DNA of 64,000 bases from Claveliimonas monacensis (GTDB lineage: Bacteria; Bacillota; Clostridia; Lachnospirales; Lachnospiraceae). The notes beneath the pieces are model-generated. The model made no database searches, was not told where the DNA came from, and worked only from the letters and a program-made list of their open reading frames with translations. The stretch lies in the NCBI RefSeq assembly GCF_014982975.1, contig NZ_JADCKL010000005.1, positions 62,001-126,000 of the forward strand, written 5' to 3'. The position numbers and the translations under genes are program-made. This document shows, piece by piece, positions 24,948-34,979 of this stretch. Position 1 is the stretch's first letter; each line of letters begins with the position of its first letter.

Positions 24948-25466
24948 CTACGCCTTCTGCGGCTCCTGGTACTCCACTCCCATGGTATCCACAGTCACCT
25001 TTTTCATCCTCTGCACTTCCAGCGGTCTGTCGCTGTAGTCTGTAGGAGTCTGGGCAATCTTATTTACAATATCCATGCCCTCTGTGATCTTTCCGAAAGC
25101 CGCGTAAGCGCCGTCCAGATGGGGAGAGTTCTTGTGCATGATAAAGAACTGGCTTCCCGCCGAGTCCGGATGCATGGCTCTTGCCATGGACAGCACGCCC
25201 TCTGTGTGCTTCAGATCATTTGCAAAGCCGTTCTGGCTGAACTCGCCTTTGATGGTGTAGCCCGGGCCGCCCATGCCTGTTCCGTCGGGGCATCCGCCCT
25301 GGATCATAAAACCGCTGATGACCCGGTGGAAAATAAGGCCGTCGTAGAAGCCTTTGTTCACCAGCGAGATAAAGTTGTCCACTGTGTTGGGAGCGATCTC
25401 GGGATAGAGCTCCGCCTTCATGATATCTCCGTTTTCCATTTCAAATGTAACGACTGGATTTGCCAT
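24948..25466 (-). CDS. Cyclophilin-type peptidyl-prolyl isomerase
   Basis: A 172-residue cytosolic cyclophilin without signal peptide. The active-site stretch FHRVISGFMIQGGCPDGTG contains the catalytic Arg and Gln, followed by MARAMHPDSAGSQFFIM and the HLDGAYAAFGKI segment. It assists folding by isomerising X-Pro bonds. GAGG precedes the ATG. It is a single-gene unit. Confidence 0.95.
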   Translation of the reverse strand: MANPVVTFEMENGDIMKAELYPEIAPNTVDNFISLVNKGFYDGLIFHRVISGFMIQGGCPDGTGMGGPGYTIKGEFSQNGFANDLKHTEGVLSMARAMHPDSAGSQFFIMHKNSPHLDGAYAAFGKITEGMDIVNKIAQTPTDYSDRPLEVQRMKKVTVDTMGVEYQEPQKA

Positions 25467-25632
25467 TTTTTGTCTACCTCATTTCTTCTGTTTTTTCAGA
25501 AATTGTCTTTCCTGGGTATTGTAGCACAGAGGAAAAAATACTGCAATCAGAGCAGATCCTCTCTGCTCTTCACTTCCATTTATGTCCACTAAATATAAAT
25601 TTTATTAATATTATAGATACAAATTATTAAAT

Positions 25633-25661
25633 TGACTTTACATTCTTCTGATGCTACGATT
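25633..25661 (+). promoter_or_regulatory. Promoter of the aminotransferase-RraA operon
   Basis: TTGACT, 17 bp, TACGAT within an AT-rich stretch; the transcript leader is about 50 nt. Confidence 0.6.
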
Positions 25662-25717
25662 TTTTCTATAGTAATAAATTCACAATACACTTTGCAATTT
25701 ACTTTGGAGGAGATGCT

Positions 25718-26896
25718 ATGGAGTACAAGACAGCAAAACGAATGGAAAGCCTGCCTTTTTCCGAGATCCGTGCAGTAATGGAAAAGGCCACAAAGATGCA
25801 GCAGGCAGGAGAAAACGTCATTCATCTGGAAATCGGACGTCCGGATTTTGACACACCGGAAAAGATCAAGGAGGCCGCTTATGAGAGTCTGAAAGCGGGG
25901 CATGTATTTTACACCTCCAACTACGGAATACCGGCTCTGAGAAAAGAGATCGCCAAATGGGAAACAGAGCATCACGGTGTACAGTATGATGCCGATGAGG
26001 TTCTTGTGACAGTAGGTGTCGGCGAAGCCACCTACGCTTCCATGGCAGCCTTCCTGGAAGACGGAGACGAAGTTCTCGTGCCCAATCCGGTATGGCTGAA
26101 CTACATTCACGTTCCGTCCTCTCTGGGAGCTGTCCCTGTGACATACAATCTGAAAGAGGAGAACAACTACCAGATCGATATGGAAGAGCTGGCATCAAAG
26201 ATCACAGACAGGACAAAGATGATCGTCATCGTCAACCCCAGCAACCCGACAGGAGGCGTTCTCTCCAGAGAGACACTGGAAAAGCTCAGCCAGCTTGCCA
26301 TCAAGAATGACCTTCTGGTGGTGGCAGACGAGATCTACAGCCAGCTTGTCTATGACGATACAAAACATGTCAGCATTGCCTCCCTTCCCGGCATGAAGGA
26401 GAGGACCATCACACTGGGCGGCTTTTCCAAGGCTTATTCCATGACCGGCTGGCGTCTTGGATACATGTGCGCTCCCAGGGGCATTATCGCCGCCTGCGTC
26501 AGAGTACACCAGTATACCATCACCTGCGCTTCCTCCTTTGTACAGGAGGCCGCTGTGAACGCTCTTCGCGACTGCGCGGACGATGTGGAAGCTATGCGCC
26601 AGGAGTATCAGAGACGGAAGGATTACGCGGTGAAAGCCCTCAATGAGATCGACGGTATCAGCTGCAATGATCCCCAGGGCGCGTTCTACATCTTTGTAAA
26701 TGTCAAGAGTCTGGGCATGTCCTCCATGGAGGTGGCCGAGTACTTCCTTGAGGAGGCAAAGGTAGCCATGGTTCCCGGCTCCGCTTTCGGATCTGAAGGA
26801 GAAGGATATCTGAGACTGTCCTACGCCTGCAGCTACGAGGATCTCCAGGAAGCCATCCGCAGGATAAAGGACGCGGTAGAAAAACTGAAAAAATAA
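25718..26896 (+). CDS. PLP-dependent class I/II aminotransferase
   Basis: A 392-residue fold-type I aminotransferase. Recognisable parts are HLEIGRPDFDTP, the PNPVW segment, IVNPSNPTGG with the substrate-contact Asn, VADEIYSQLVYD with the PLP-contact Asp and Tyr, and GGFSKAYSMTGWRLGY with the Schiff-base Lys and the phosphate-binding Arg. GGAGG lies before the ATG. An RraA/aldolase-like gene follows 27 bp later, which suggests the keto acid made here is cleaved by that enzyme. Substrate is not evident; aspartate-, alanine- or aromatic-type activity is possible. Confidence 0.92.
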   Translation: MEYKTAKRMESLPFSEIRAVMEKATKMQQAGENVIHLEIGRPDFDTPEKIKEAAYESLKAGHVFYTSNYGIPALRKEIAKWETEHHGVQYDADEVLVTVGVGEATYASMAAFLEDGDEVLVPNPVWLNYIHVPSSLGAVPVTYNLKEENNYQIDMEELASKITDRTKMIVIVNPSNPTGGVLSRETLEKLSQLAIKNDLLVVADEIYSQLVYDDTKHVSIASLPGMKERTITLGGFSKAYSMTGWRLGYMCAPRGIIAACVRVHQYTITCASSFVQEAAVNALRDCADDVEAMRQEYQRRKDYAVKALNEIDGISCNDPQGAFYIFVNVKSLGMSSMEVAEYFLEEAKVAMVPGSAFGSEGEGYLRLSYACSYEDLQEAIRRIKDAVEKLKK

Positions 26897-26923
26897 AGCT
26901 ACAAAAAGAAAGAGGTTAGAGAA

Positions 26924-27604
26924 ATGGCAGTAGGATGCAGAATTAAAAGAAACTTTGAGAGACCGGACAAGGAACTGGTGGAAGCTTTCCGCGGAATTCC
27001 GGTAGCCAACATTGATGACCAGTGCGGCAGGATCGCTGCGGTAGACGCCAGCATTTATCCCTTAAATCCCAAGGCCCGGCTTCTGGGAACCGCCTTTACT
27101 GTAAATGCACCGGCAGGAGACAATCTTCTGTTCCACAAGGCGCTGGATATGGCTCAGCCGGGGGATGTCATCGTCCTGGCAAACAAGGGCAGCATGAGCC
27201 GCTCCTTATGCGGAGAGATCATGAGCAGCTACGCGAAATCCAGAGGTCTGGCAGGCATCATCATCGACGGATGCGTGCGCGACAGCTACGCTCTCAGCCA
27301 GATGGATTTCCCGGTATACGCAAAGGGCGTGACTCCCAACGGGCCCTACAAGAACGGACCGGGGGAAATGAACTTCCCCGTATCCTTTGCAGGCATCATC
27401 ATTAATCCGGGGGATATCATCGTGGGAGACTCTGACGGACTGATCGCCATCAGACCCGAGTTCGCCAAAGAGCTGGCCGAGAAGGCAAGAGCTTACCACG
27501 CAGGTGAGGAAAAACAGCTGGAAGGCATCCACACCCGCGGCGAGTGGCCCCGTCCATGGGTAGACGAGACCCTGGAAAAGGTTGGATTTGAATTTGTAGA
27601 CTAA
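26924..27604 (+). CDS. RraA-family protein, probable 4-hydroxy-4-methyl-2-oxoglutarate aldolase-like enzyme
   Basis: A 226-residue RraA-fold protein. The GIIIDGCVRDSYAL segment holds the Arg and Asp used by HMG/CHA aldolases for pyruvate and metal binding, with NKGSMSRSLCGEIMSSYAKSRG upstream. These enzymes split 4-hydroxy-2-oxo acids into pyruvate and a second product, while RNase E-inhibiting RraA lacks that role and has no clear partner here. Pairing with an aminotransferase favours a catabolic aldolase. A terminator follows. Confidence 0.85.
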   Translation: MAVGCRIKRNFERPDKELVEAFRGIPVANIDDQCGRIAAVDASIYPLNPKARLLGTAFTVNAPAGDNLLFHKALDMAQPGDVIVLANKGSMSRSLCGEIMSSYAKSRGLAGIIIDGCVRDSYALSQMDFPVYAKGVTPNGPYKNGPGEMNFPVSFAGIIINPGDIIVGDSDGLIAIRPEFAKELAEKARAYHAGEEKQLEGIHTRGEWPRPWVDETLEKVGFEFVD

Positions 27605-27630
27605 TCTGTTAATCAGATACAGGGTAAAAT

Positions 27631-27657
27631 AAAAAAGGACCGTCTGGTCCTTTTTTT
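27631..27657. terminator. Bidirectional terminator between convergent genes
   Basis: AAAAAAGGACC pairs with GGTCCTTTTTT across a tetraloop; T-runs on both strands serve the RraA gene and the C39-like gene. Confidence 0.9.
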
Positions 27658-28279
27658 ATTTCCCATCTTCCAGGGCGTAGAGCACCATCCCGCCCTTTTT
27701 CTCATACCCGGTATCCCACATTTCCTCGAGATCCAGCCTGGTGGCAGCCCCGTAGGTGGCAGCCGTCACATAGAAACGGTCCTCCCTCTCCTCATAACCG
27801 GTGAGAAGAAACCAGTGCCAGGTAAAATCTCCGAACTGCTTTTTGTCCTTGTGGTAGAGCAGAAGATACGGCACGGGAAGCCCCTTGTCAATCTGCCTTC
27901 TGACCGCCGCTTTGGCCTCCTCCACATCCGTCTCCCCGTGAAGGGGCTCCATGTGAAGGCTTCTGCCGTCCTCATTTCCCAGATCCGCAAGATAGCGGGC
28001 ATACCCTTCTATATAGGTTTCCAGCCTGTCGATGCCCCCTGCCCTGGGCTTCAGATAGGGCTTCATCTTCATGCTGAACTCCTTGTAGGCCTGTTTTGTG
28101 AGACGGCCCGCGTCACCGGGATACAGCCCCTTCATTCCCTTTCGCAGAGCCAGATAGATGCAGGTGTCACAGGCTGTGGCCGCCCCGCAGCCGCCCACGT
28201 GCATGACGATATTGGTAAACCAGTCCTGGCTTCCGCCGTAGGAACCTTCAATCTCAAAATAATCCAGATGTCTTTCCAT
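27656..28279 (-). CDS. C39-like papain-fold cysteine peptidase family protein
   Basis: A 207-residue soluble protein. HVGGCGAATACDTCIYLAL carries a probable catalytic Cys31 in a GGCG context, and FTWHWFLLTGYEE carries a probable catalytic His155 followed by YVTAATYG, where papain-like folds place Asn or Asp. This fits the C39-like family used as proteases or transglutaminase-like hydrolases, but no secretion signal, bacteriocin or ABC exporter is nearby. Function is open. Confidence 0.6.
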   Translation of the reverse strand: MERHLDYFEIEGSYGGSQDWFTNIVMHVGGCGAATACDTCIYLALRKGMKGLYPGDAGRLTKQAYKEFSMKMKPYLKPRAGGIDRLETYIEGYARYLADLGNEDGRSLHMEPLHGETDVEEAKAAVRRQIDKGLPVPYLLLYHKDKKQFGDFTWHWFLLTGYEEREDRFYVTAATYGAATRLDLEEMWDTGYEKKGGMVLYALEDGK

Positions 28280-28422
28280 AGATGTATCTTCCCTTCATTT
28301 TTTCTGTCATAATCTTTTGAAATTCTTCATAATTTCCTGCCATTTATCTTTATATCTTTTTCTTATACTGGATACAACAAAAGAAAACTTACTCTATATA
28401 TACTTTACAGGAGGGGATTTTT

Positions 28423-29025
28423 ATGAGAGCTGCCGTTACTTACGTAGGAAATATACTGGTCACACACAGGCCCGCGCTGTCCTGCCGGCAGGACTACTCT
28501 GTGTCCTCCCTTGTCCTTATGTTCTTTACCTTTTCCGGCATCGGCTGGCTCTGGGAGGTGGGCCTCCACCTGGTGGTAGACGGCATGTTCTTCAACCGGG
28601 GCTTCATGGCCGGCCCCTGGCTTCCCATCTACGGGACAGGGGGCGTGCTGATCCTTGTGCTTCTGAAAAAATGGCGCAGCCGCCCGCTCCTGTCTTTTGG
28701 CCTCATTGTGCTTCTGTGCGGCACGGTGGAGTATTTCGCCGGACTCTTCCTGGAGACCATGTTCGGTGTCCGCTGGTGGAACTACAGCGACATGCTCTTC
28801 CAGATCCAGGGCAGAGTCTGCCTGGAAGGACTGCTGCTTTTTGGCACAGGCGGCCTCTTTATCATCTACATCGCCGCCCCTGCGCTGGATAGGCAGTTCA
28901 GACGCCTGTCCGTCTCCCGGAAAAGGAAAAGGCTGCTGTGTGTGATCTTGTGCGCTCTCTTTGCCGCAGACCTGGTGCTCTCCTTTATCTCCCCCAACAT
29001 GGGGCCGGGGATCACTTCACTTTGA
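28423..29025 (+). CDS. CmpB-type putative ABC transporter permease (PF06541-like membrane protein)
   Basis: A 200-residue membrane protein with about five hydrophobic segments. GIGWLWEVGLHLVVDGMFFN and RGFMAGPWLPIYGTGGVLI are hallmarks of the putative ABC-transporter type IV (CmpB/DUF1113) family, whose transport role is not proven. GGAGGGG precedes the ATG. Its last 14 bp overlap the 3' end of the convergent sirtuin gene. Confidence 0.75.
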   Translation: MRAAVTYVGNILVTHRPALSCRQDYSVSSLVLMFFTFSGIGWLWEVGLHLVVDGMFFNRGFMAGPWLPIYGTGGVLILVLLKKWRSRPLLSFGLIVLLCGTVEYFAGLFLETMFGVRWWNYSDMLFQIQGRVCLEGLLLFGTGGLFIIYIAAPALDRQFRRLSVSRKRKRLLCVILCALFAADLVLSFISPNMGPGITSL

Positions 29026-29740
29026 TCTGTCCCAGGATCTCCCCTATGGGAGCCGATATGGAAAGCTCCGCTCCCACTTCCCTGGCTGTGGCGCTTTTAT
29101 TGATGACCACCAGATGCCTGCCGCGGAAATAATCAATAAACCCGGCCGCCGGGTACACCACAAGGGAGGTGCCCCCGATGATGAGCGTATCCGCCTCCGC
29201 AATGGCACGGACGCTCTTTTCTATTGTCATGGAGTCCAGGCTCTCCTCATAGAGGACCACATCCGGCTTGATGATGCCTCCGCACCCGCACCTGGGAATG
29301 CCCGGGGCCTCCTTTACAAAGGCCGCATCGTAGAACCGGCCGCACTTCTGGCAGTAGTTCCTGTGGATGCTGCCGTGAAGCTCATACACTTTCTTACTTC
29401 CCGCCTTCTGATGGAGTCCGTCGATATTCTGGGTGATGACCGCTGTGAGGCGCCCTGCCTCCTCCAGCTGGGCCAGCTTCCTGTGGGCCGCATTTGGCTC
29501 CGCCTCCAGACACATCATCTTTTCTTTATAGAATTCATAGAAAACATCCGGGTGGGCTTTAAAGAAGCTGTGGCTCACCACCTGCTCCGGCGCGTATTTG
29601 TAGTGCTGATGGTAAATGCCCTCCGCGCTCCGGAAGTCCGGTATCCCGCTCTCCGTGGAGACGCCGGCCCCTCCGAAAAAGACGATCCGCCGGCTGTCGT
29701 CTATGATCTCCTGCAGTTTTCTTACTTCCTCCTGGTACAT
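29012..29740 (-). CDS. cobB: NAD-dependent protein deacetylase (sirtuin)
   Basis: A 242-residue SIR2-family enzyme that removes acyl groups from lysines using NAD+. The NAD site GGAGVSTESGIPDFRS, TQNIDGLHQKAG and the catalytic His in YELHGSIHRNYC are all present. Four zinc ligands appear as CQKC and CGCGG pairs. The length is standard for the bacterial U/M-class enzyme. It is transcribed away from the PPC-domain gene, 12 bp downstream of it. Confidence 0.95.
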   Translation of the reverse strand: MYQEEVRKLQEIIDDSRRIVFFGGAGVSTESGIPDFRSAEGIYHQHYKYAPEQVVSHSFFKAHPDVFYEFYKEKMMCLEAEPNAAHRKLAQLEEAGRLTAVITQNIDGLHQKAGSKKVYELHGSIHRNYCQKCGRFYDAAFVKEAPGIPRCGCGGIIKPDVVLYEESLDSMTIEKSVRAIAEADTLIIGGTSLVVYPAAGFIDYFRGRHLVVINKSATAREVGAELSISAPIGEILGQIKVK

Positions 29741-29752
29741 ACTGTCACCTTC

Positions 29753-30172
29753 TTAAAACTGAAATAAATTTAATCCGATCTCCTCGCTGTAGCGCCGGTC
29801 CACCACGCCCGGTATCACCGTGATGACCATCTCACAGGTGGCGCTGACCACCGCCCGGTTCAGATGTCCCCCAAAGACTTCCCCTTTTTCATTTCCGGCG
29901 CTTATATGCAGATGCGCGTAAAATTCCCCGTCCATGGTGCTGATGGTGCCTGTCAGTGACACGATCTCAAAGCTGCCCTCAAATTCATTGGCCAGGTATT
30001 TCTTTTCCTCCGTCTTAAAAACACCTGCTGTAAACTGGCTGATGGCTCCAAGCGCCTGGATGGAGGCCAGCTTTATCTCCTCTTTCAGAGCAATCTCTTT
30101 TACCTGGTCCAGGATTTCCTCTCCCTTGTCAATTCTTGCAACAATCGTATTGTCAAATCTCCTGTATTCCAC
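29753..30172 (-). CDS. PPC domain (DUF296) protein
   Basis: A 139-residue single-domain PPC/DUF296 protein. The GTG at 30172 is chosen because AAAGGAGG lies seven bases upstream; a longer frame upstream includes that site as codons. IKLASIQALGAISQFTAGVF and FYAHLHISAGNEKGEVFGGHL are family hallmarks, and the HLH-GGHL histidines could bind metal. Bacterial members are often called DNA-binding by homology to plant AHL proteins, but this is unproven. It is followed by the sirtuin gene. Confidence 0.85.
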   Translation of the reverse strand: MEYRRFDNTIVARIDKGEEILDQVKEIALKEEIKLASIQALGAISQFTAGVFKTEEKKYLANEFEGSFEIVSLTGTISTMDGEFYAHLHISAGNEKGEVFGGHLNRAVVSATCEMVITVIPGVVDRRYSEEIGLNLFQF

Positions 30173-30214
30173 AGTGAGCCCTCCTTTCACTTTCACTACA
30201 TCCATTGTATCATG

Positions 30215-30252
30215 CAAAAAGGAGAAAGAGTACCCCTCGATACTCTTTCTCC
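30215..30252 (-). terminator. Terminator of the fatty acid synthesis operon
   Basis: GGAGAAAGAGTA pairs perfectly with TACTCTTTCTCC across eight bases; on the minus strand TTTTTG follows. Confidence 0.9.
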
Positions 30253-30264
30253 CGCTGTGTTCCT

Positions 30265-30717
30265 CTATCTTACTTTCTGACTGTACCCTTTGAAAAATTC
30301 GGACAGTCCTTCCAGTGTCTTTACAAGAACAGGGATCTCATCCTCCGTCAGTTTGTCCAGGATCGCCTGGGTCATCTGCCGGTGATAGTCCTCGTGGTGA
30401 TGGAAGGCTTTGATCCCCTTCTCTGTCAGTCTGACGTAGACCACCCGCCGGTCCTTCTCGCTGCGGCGGCGCTCCACGTAGGCTTTGTTCACAAGGCTGT
30501 TCATGGCTGTCGTAAGAGAGCCCACGGTGATATTCAGTTTTCTGGCGATGGAGGACATATTGTTCCCCTCGCCCAGGCCGATGGCCTCAATGACGTGCAT
30601 ATCATTGTTTGTCAGATCTTTAAATTCCTCTGTTATGATGGCCTTCTCCTCCAGTTCCCATATCTCGTGGAACAGATTGACAAGAATATCGTTGATGGCC
30701 CTGTATGCATCCTCCAT
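30265..30717 (-). CDS. fabT: MarR family regulator, FabT-like
   Basis: A 150-residue winged-helix regulator. The recognition region reads MSSIARKLNITVGSLTTAMNSLVNKAYVERRRSEKDRRVVYVRLTEKG (about residues 53-100), as in FabT of streptococci, which represses fatty acid genes when bound to acyl-ACP. The ATG at 30717 has AAAGG nine bases away; the one at 30723 is too close. It sits at the far end of the fab operon rather than its start, so it is likely controlled by the same transcript it regulates. Confidence 0.85.
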   Translation of the reverse strand: MEDAYRAINDILVNLFHEIWELEEKAIITEEFKDLTNNDMHVIEAIGLGEGNNMSSIARKLNITVGSLTTAMNSLVNKAYVERRRSEKDRRVVYVRLTEKGIKAFHHHEDYHRQMTQAILDKLTEDEIPVLVKTLEGLSEFFKGYSQKVR

Positions 30718-30739
30718 GAACATTTTCCTTTCTATGATC

Positions 30740-31849
30740 TTACAGAAGTGACTCTATGACTTCCCTCACTGTCTCTATCCTGTCTGCCTTCCAGGCGTTA
30801 GCGCCGCAAAAGAGAAGGGCGTCCTCCACCTCTCCTTTGGCAGCACAGATAAGGGCGTCTGTGATGCAGTAGGGAATTTTTGCCGGATTGCAGGTGTGAA
30901 GACATTTGTGACAGGGGCTGTGGGGGATCTGCTCCCCTCCCATGACCCGCTCCATAAAGCGGTTCCGGATGGCCCGCCCCGGCATGCCCACCGGGCTCTT
31001 CACGATCACGATGTCCTCTTTGCCGGCACGGATGTATGCCTCCTTGTACCGGATGTCTGCGTCGCATTCCTCTGTGGTGACAAAACGGCTGGCCACCTGG
31101 ATGGCGTCCGCCCCCAGCGAGAAGGCTTTCTGCGCCTTCTCCCGGTTGTCGATGCCCCCTGCAAGAGCCACAGGGATCTTCCGCCCGTATTTCTCCTCAA
31201 AGGAACGGACCGTCTGAAGGATGGCCTGGATCTCTTCTTCGTAGGCCAGCGAGATGTCCCCGTCTCCCTGCCCGGACTCCCTCCGGAATGCTTCCAGCTG
31301 CTCCCCGCTAAATCCAAGATGCCCCCCTGCAAGAGGTCCCTCCACCACCAGAAGATCCGGTACCCTGCTGTACTTCTTATCCCAGTACCGCAGGATCACC
31401 CGGGCCGCTTTCTCTGTGGAGACAATAGGCGCCAGCGCAGGTTCCCTCTTTCTGCCCGCCTCCCTGGCGGCGCAGGCGGCCTCTTTTGGCAGATCCATGG
31501 GAAGTCCGGCGCCGGAGACGATGATGTCCGCGCCTGCCTCCACGGCAGCTTTCACGTAGGCCTCATAGCACCTGCTGGCCACCATGATGTTAAAGCCGAT
31601 GACGCCCTGGGGCGAGATGGCCCGGGCCCTGTCAAATTCCTTTTTCAAAGCCCGCAGATTGGCCCCCAGGGAGTCCCGGTCAAAATCCTGCTCCCGAAAG
31701 CCGATCTGGGCGGTGGAGATAAGCCCCACGCCGCCCTCTGCTGCCACGGCTCCGGCCAGGCCTCCCAGGCTGATGCCCACGCCCATACCGCCCTGGATCA
31801 GAGGCAGCCTGGCCTCCTTTTCGCCCACTTTCAATGGTTTTCTTTCCAT
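30740..31849 (-). CDS. Nitronate monooxygenase-like / FabK-like flavoprotein
   Basis: A 369-residue TIM-barrel FMN enzyme of the NPD/2-nitropropane dioxygenase family. It has LPLIQGGMGVGISLGGLAGA, the VVEGPLAGGHLGF segment, and GGIDNREKAQKAFSLGADA for phosphate binding. A C-terminal cysteine group (CHKCLHTCNP...YC) is typical of the Clostridia form. It is related to, but longer than, the FabK in the same operon. Position suggests a role tied to lipid synthesis, perhaps a second enoyl reductase, but this is inference. Confidence 0.8.
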   Translation of the reverse strand: MERKPLKVGEKEARLPLIQGGMGVGISLGGLAGAVAAEGGVGLISTAQIGFREQDFDRDSLGANLRALKKEFDRARAISPQGVIGFNIMVASRCYEAYVKAAVEAGADIIVSGAGLPMDLPKEAACAAREAGRKREPALAPIVSTEKAARVILRYWDKKYSRVPDLLVVEGPLAGGHLGFSGEQLEAFRRESGQGDGDISLAYEEEIQAILQTVRSFEEKYGRKIPVALAGGIDNREKAQKAFSLGADAIQVASRFVTTEECDADIRYKEAYIRAGKEDIVIVKSPVGMPGRAIRNRFMERVMGGEQIPHSPCHKCLHTCNPAKIPYCITDALICAAKGEVEDALLFCGANAWKADRIETVREVIESLL

Positions 31850-31858
31850 ACAGATCTC

Positions 31859-33589
31859 CTACATCCGGCGGAAACGCTCGTACCGCCTCTGGGTCAGCTC
31901 TTCTGCCGACATGCTTTCATATGTTTCAAGGAAGCGGTCCATGCCCTCCGAGAGCCTGTCTGTCACTTCCTCCAGGTTCAGCACTGTATAGTGGGCAGGT
32001 TCCGGAATGACCTTCTCCACAATGCCCGCCTTATAAAGATCCCTGGCTGTCAGCTTCATAACCTCTGCCGCCTCTTTTGCCTTTGTGCTGTCCTTCCACA
32101 GGATGCTGGCAAATCCTTCCGGGGAGAGGATGGAATACACGGAATTCTCCAGCATCCACACCTCGTCCGCAGTAGCCATGGCAAGGGCTCCTCCGCTGCC
32201 TCCCTCTCCGATGATGACAGAGAGCACCGGCACCTTCAGTCCCGACATCTCATAGATGTTTCTGGCAATGGCCTCTCCCTGGCCTCTCTCCTCAGCTTCC
32301 AGGCCGCAGAAAGCTCCCGGGGTGTCCACAAAACAGATCACCGGGCGGCCGAATTTCTCCGCCTGCTTCATCAGCCGCAGCGCCTTGCGGTATCCGTCCG
32401 GAGAAGGCATGCCGAAGTTGCGCTCAATGTTTTCCTTTGTGCTGGTTCCTTTGGCCTGGGCAATGACAGTCACCGGACGGCCGTGAAATCTGGCAATGCC
32501 GCCTATGATGGCTTTGTCATCTGCAAAATACCGATCGCCGTGGAACTCCATGAAATCAGTAAACAGCGTCTGGATGTAGTCCGATCCCACCGGGCGGTCC
32601 TTCATCCGGGAGATCTGCACCCGCTCCCAGGCTGACAGCTCCTCTTCTTCCGGAGCTGCCAGAGCCTCCATCTGCTCTTCCAAGGCAGCGTCCCGTTCAG
32701 AAGCAGCTCCTCTCTTATACGTCCTGCCGCTCTCCTGGTGCATCTGCAGGATCTCGGAGAGAACCGTCTTCAGTTCTTCCCTCTCCACGATCCGGTCAAT
32801 GAAACCGTGCTCCAGCAGGAACTCGGATCTCTGAAAGCCCTTGGGCAGTTTCTGTCCGATGGTCTGCTCAATGACCCTGGGGCCTGCAAAACCGATGAGG
32901 GCCTTGGGCTCTGCCAGGATCACATCTCCCAGCATGGCAAAGCTGGCCGTCACACCGCCTGTGGTGGGGTCTGTCAGAACGGAAATATAGAGAAGTCCCG
33001 CATCGCTGTGCCGCTTCAGAGCCGCGGAAGTCTTTGCCATCTGCATAAGGGAGGTGATCCCCTCCTGCATCCTGGCCCCGCCGGAACAGGCAAAAAGGAT
33101 CACCGGAAGCCGCTCTTTGGTGGCCCGCTCCACAGCCCTGGCGATCTTCTCGCCTACAGCTTCCCCCATGCTGGACATGAGGAAGCGGCCGTCGCAGACA
33201 CCGATGACAGTCTCCATGCCGTTGATCTCCGCCTTTCCTGTCACAACCGCCTCGGTGAGATTCGTCTTCTCCTGCACGGCTGCCAGCTTCTCCGGATATC
33301 CTTTATAGTCCATGGGATTTTCTCCCACAAGCTCCTTGTCCCACTCCTCAAAAGTACCGTCGTCGGCAATCATCTCGATGCGCCGGTACGCATGGACGCG
33401 GAAGTAGCCTCCGCATTTCGGGCAGATATAGTAGCCTCTCTTTACGTCCTCGGCAATGATGGCGCTGCCGCATTTGTTGCACTTGCGCAGCAGGCCCTCC
33501 GGCACCTCCGGCCGCCTCTCCCGCAGGGAGATGTATCCCTTTCTCCCCGAGACAGCTCTTGTCTTTTTAAACATATTTTCTAACTTCAT
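31859..33589 (-). CDS. accDA: Fused acetyl-CoA carboxylase carboxyltransferase, beta-alpha (AccD-AccA)
   Basis: A 576-residue fusion that moves the carboxyl group from biotin to acetyl-CoA to give malonyl-CoA. Residues 1-285 are AccD: a Cys4 zinc ribbon (CNKCGSA...CPKCGGYF) and the crotonase-like core with CSGGARMQEG. Residues about 300-576 are AccA, with RPVTVIAQAKG, FVDTPGAFCGLEAEERGQGEAIA and GEGGSGGALA. The two parts are separate subunits in most bacteria. It starts 2 bp after accC. Confidence 0.95.
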   Translation of the reverse strand: MKLENMFKKTRAVSGRKGYISLRERRPEVPEGLLRKCNKCGSAIIAEDVKRGYYICPKCGGYFRVHAYRRIEMIADDGTFEEWDKELVGENPMDYKGYPEKLAAVQEKTNLTEAVVTGKAEINGMETVIGVCDGRFLMSSMGEAVGEKIARAVERATKERLPVILFACSGGARMQEGITSLMQMAKTSAALKRHSDAGLLYISVLTDPTTGGVTASFAMLGDVILAEPKALIGFAGPRVIEQTIGQKLPKGFQRSEFLLEHGFIDRIVEREELKTVLSEILQMHQESGRTYKRGAASERDAALEEQMEALAAPEEEELSAWERVQISRMKDRPVGSDYIQTLFTDFMEFHGDRYFADDKAIIGGIARFHGRPVTVIAQAKGTSTKENIERNFGMPSPDGYRKALRLMKQAEKFGRPVICFVDTPGAFCGLEAEERGQGEAIARNIYEMSGLKVPVLSVIIGEGGSGGALAMATADEVWMLENSVYSILSPEGFASILWKDSTKAKEAAEVMKLTARDLYKAGIVEKVIPEPAHYTVLNLEEVTDRLSEGMDRFLETYESMSAEELTQRRYERFRRM

Positions 33590-33591
33590 TT

Positions 33592-34956
<1,365 letters not shown>

Positions 34957-34979
34957 TTCTCTTTCATCCTCCTGTCAGT

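Noticed and set aside
25589-26110. 173-residue minus-strand frame
   Set aside because: Antisense to the aminotransferase start and its promoter; no family resemblance.
30896-32635. 579-residue open frame on the plus strand
   Set aside because: It lies antisense to the NPD and accDA genes, lacks a ribosome binding site and has the composition of a reverse reading of GC-rich coding DNA.
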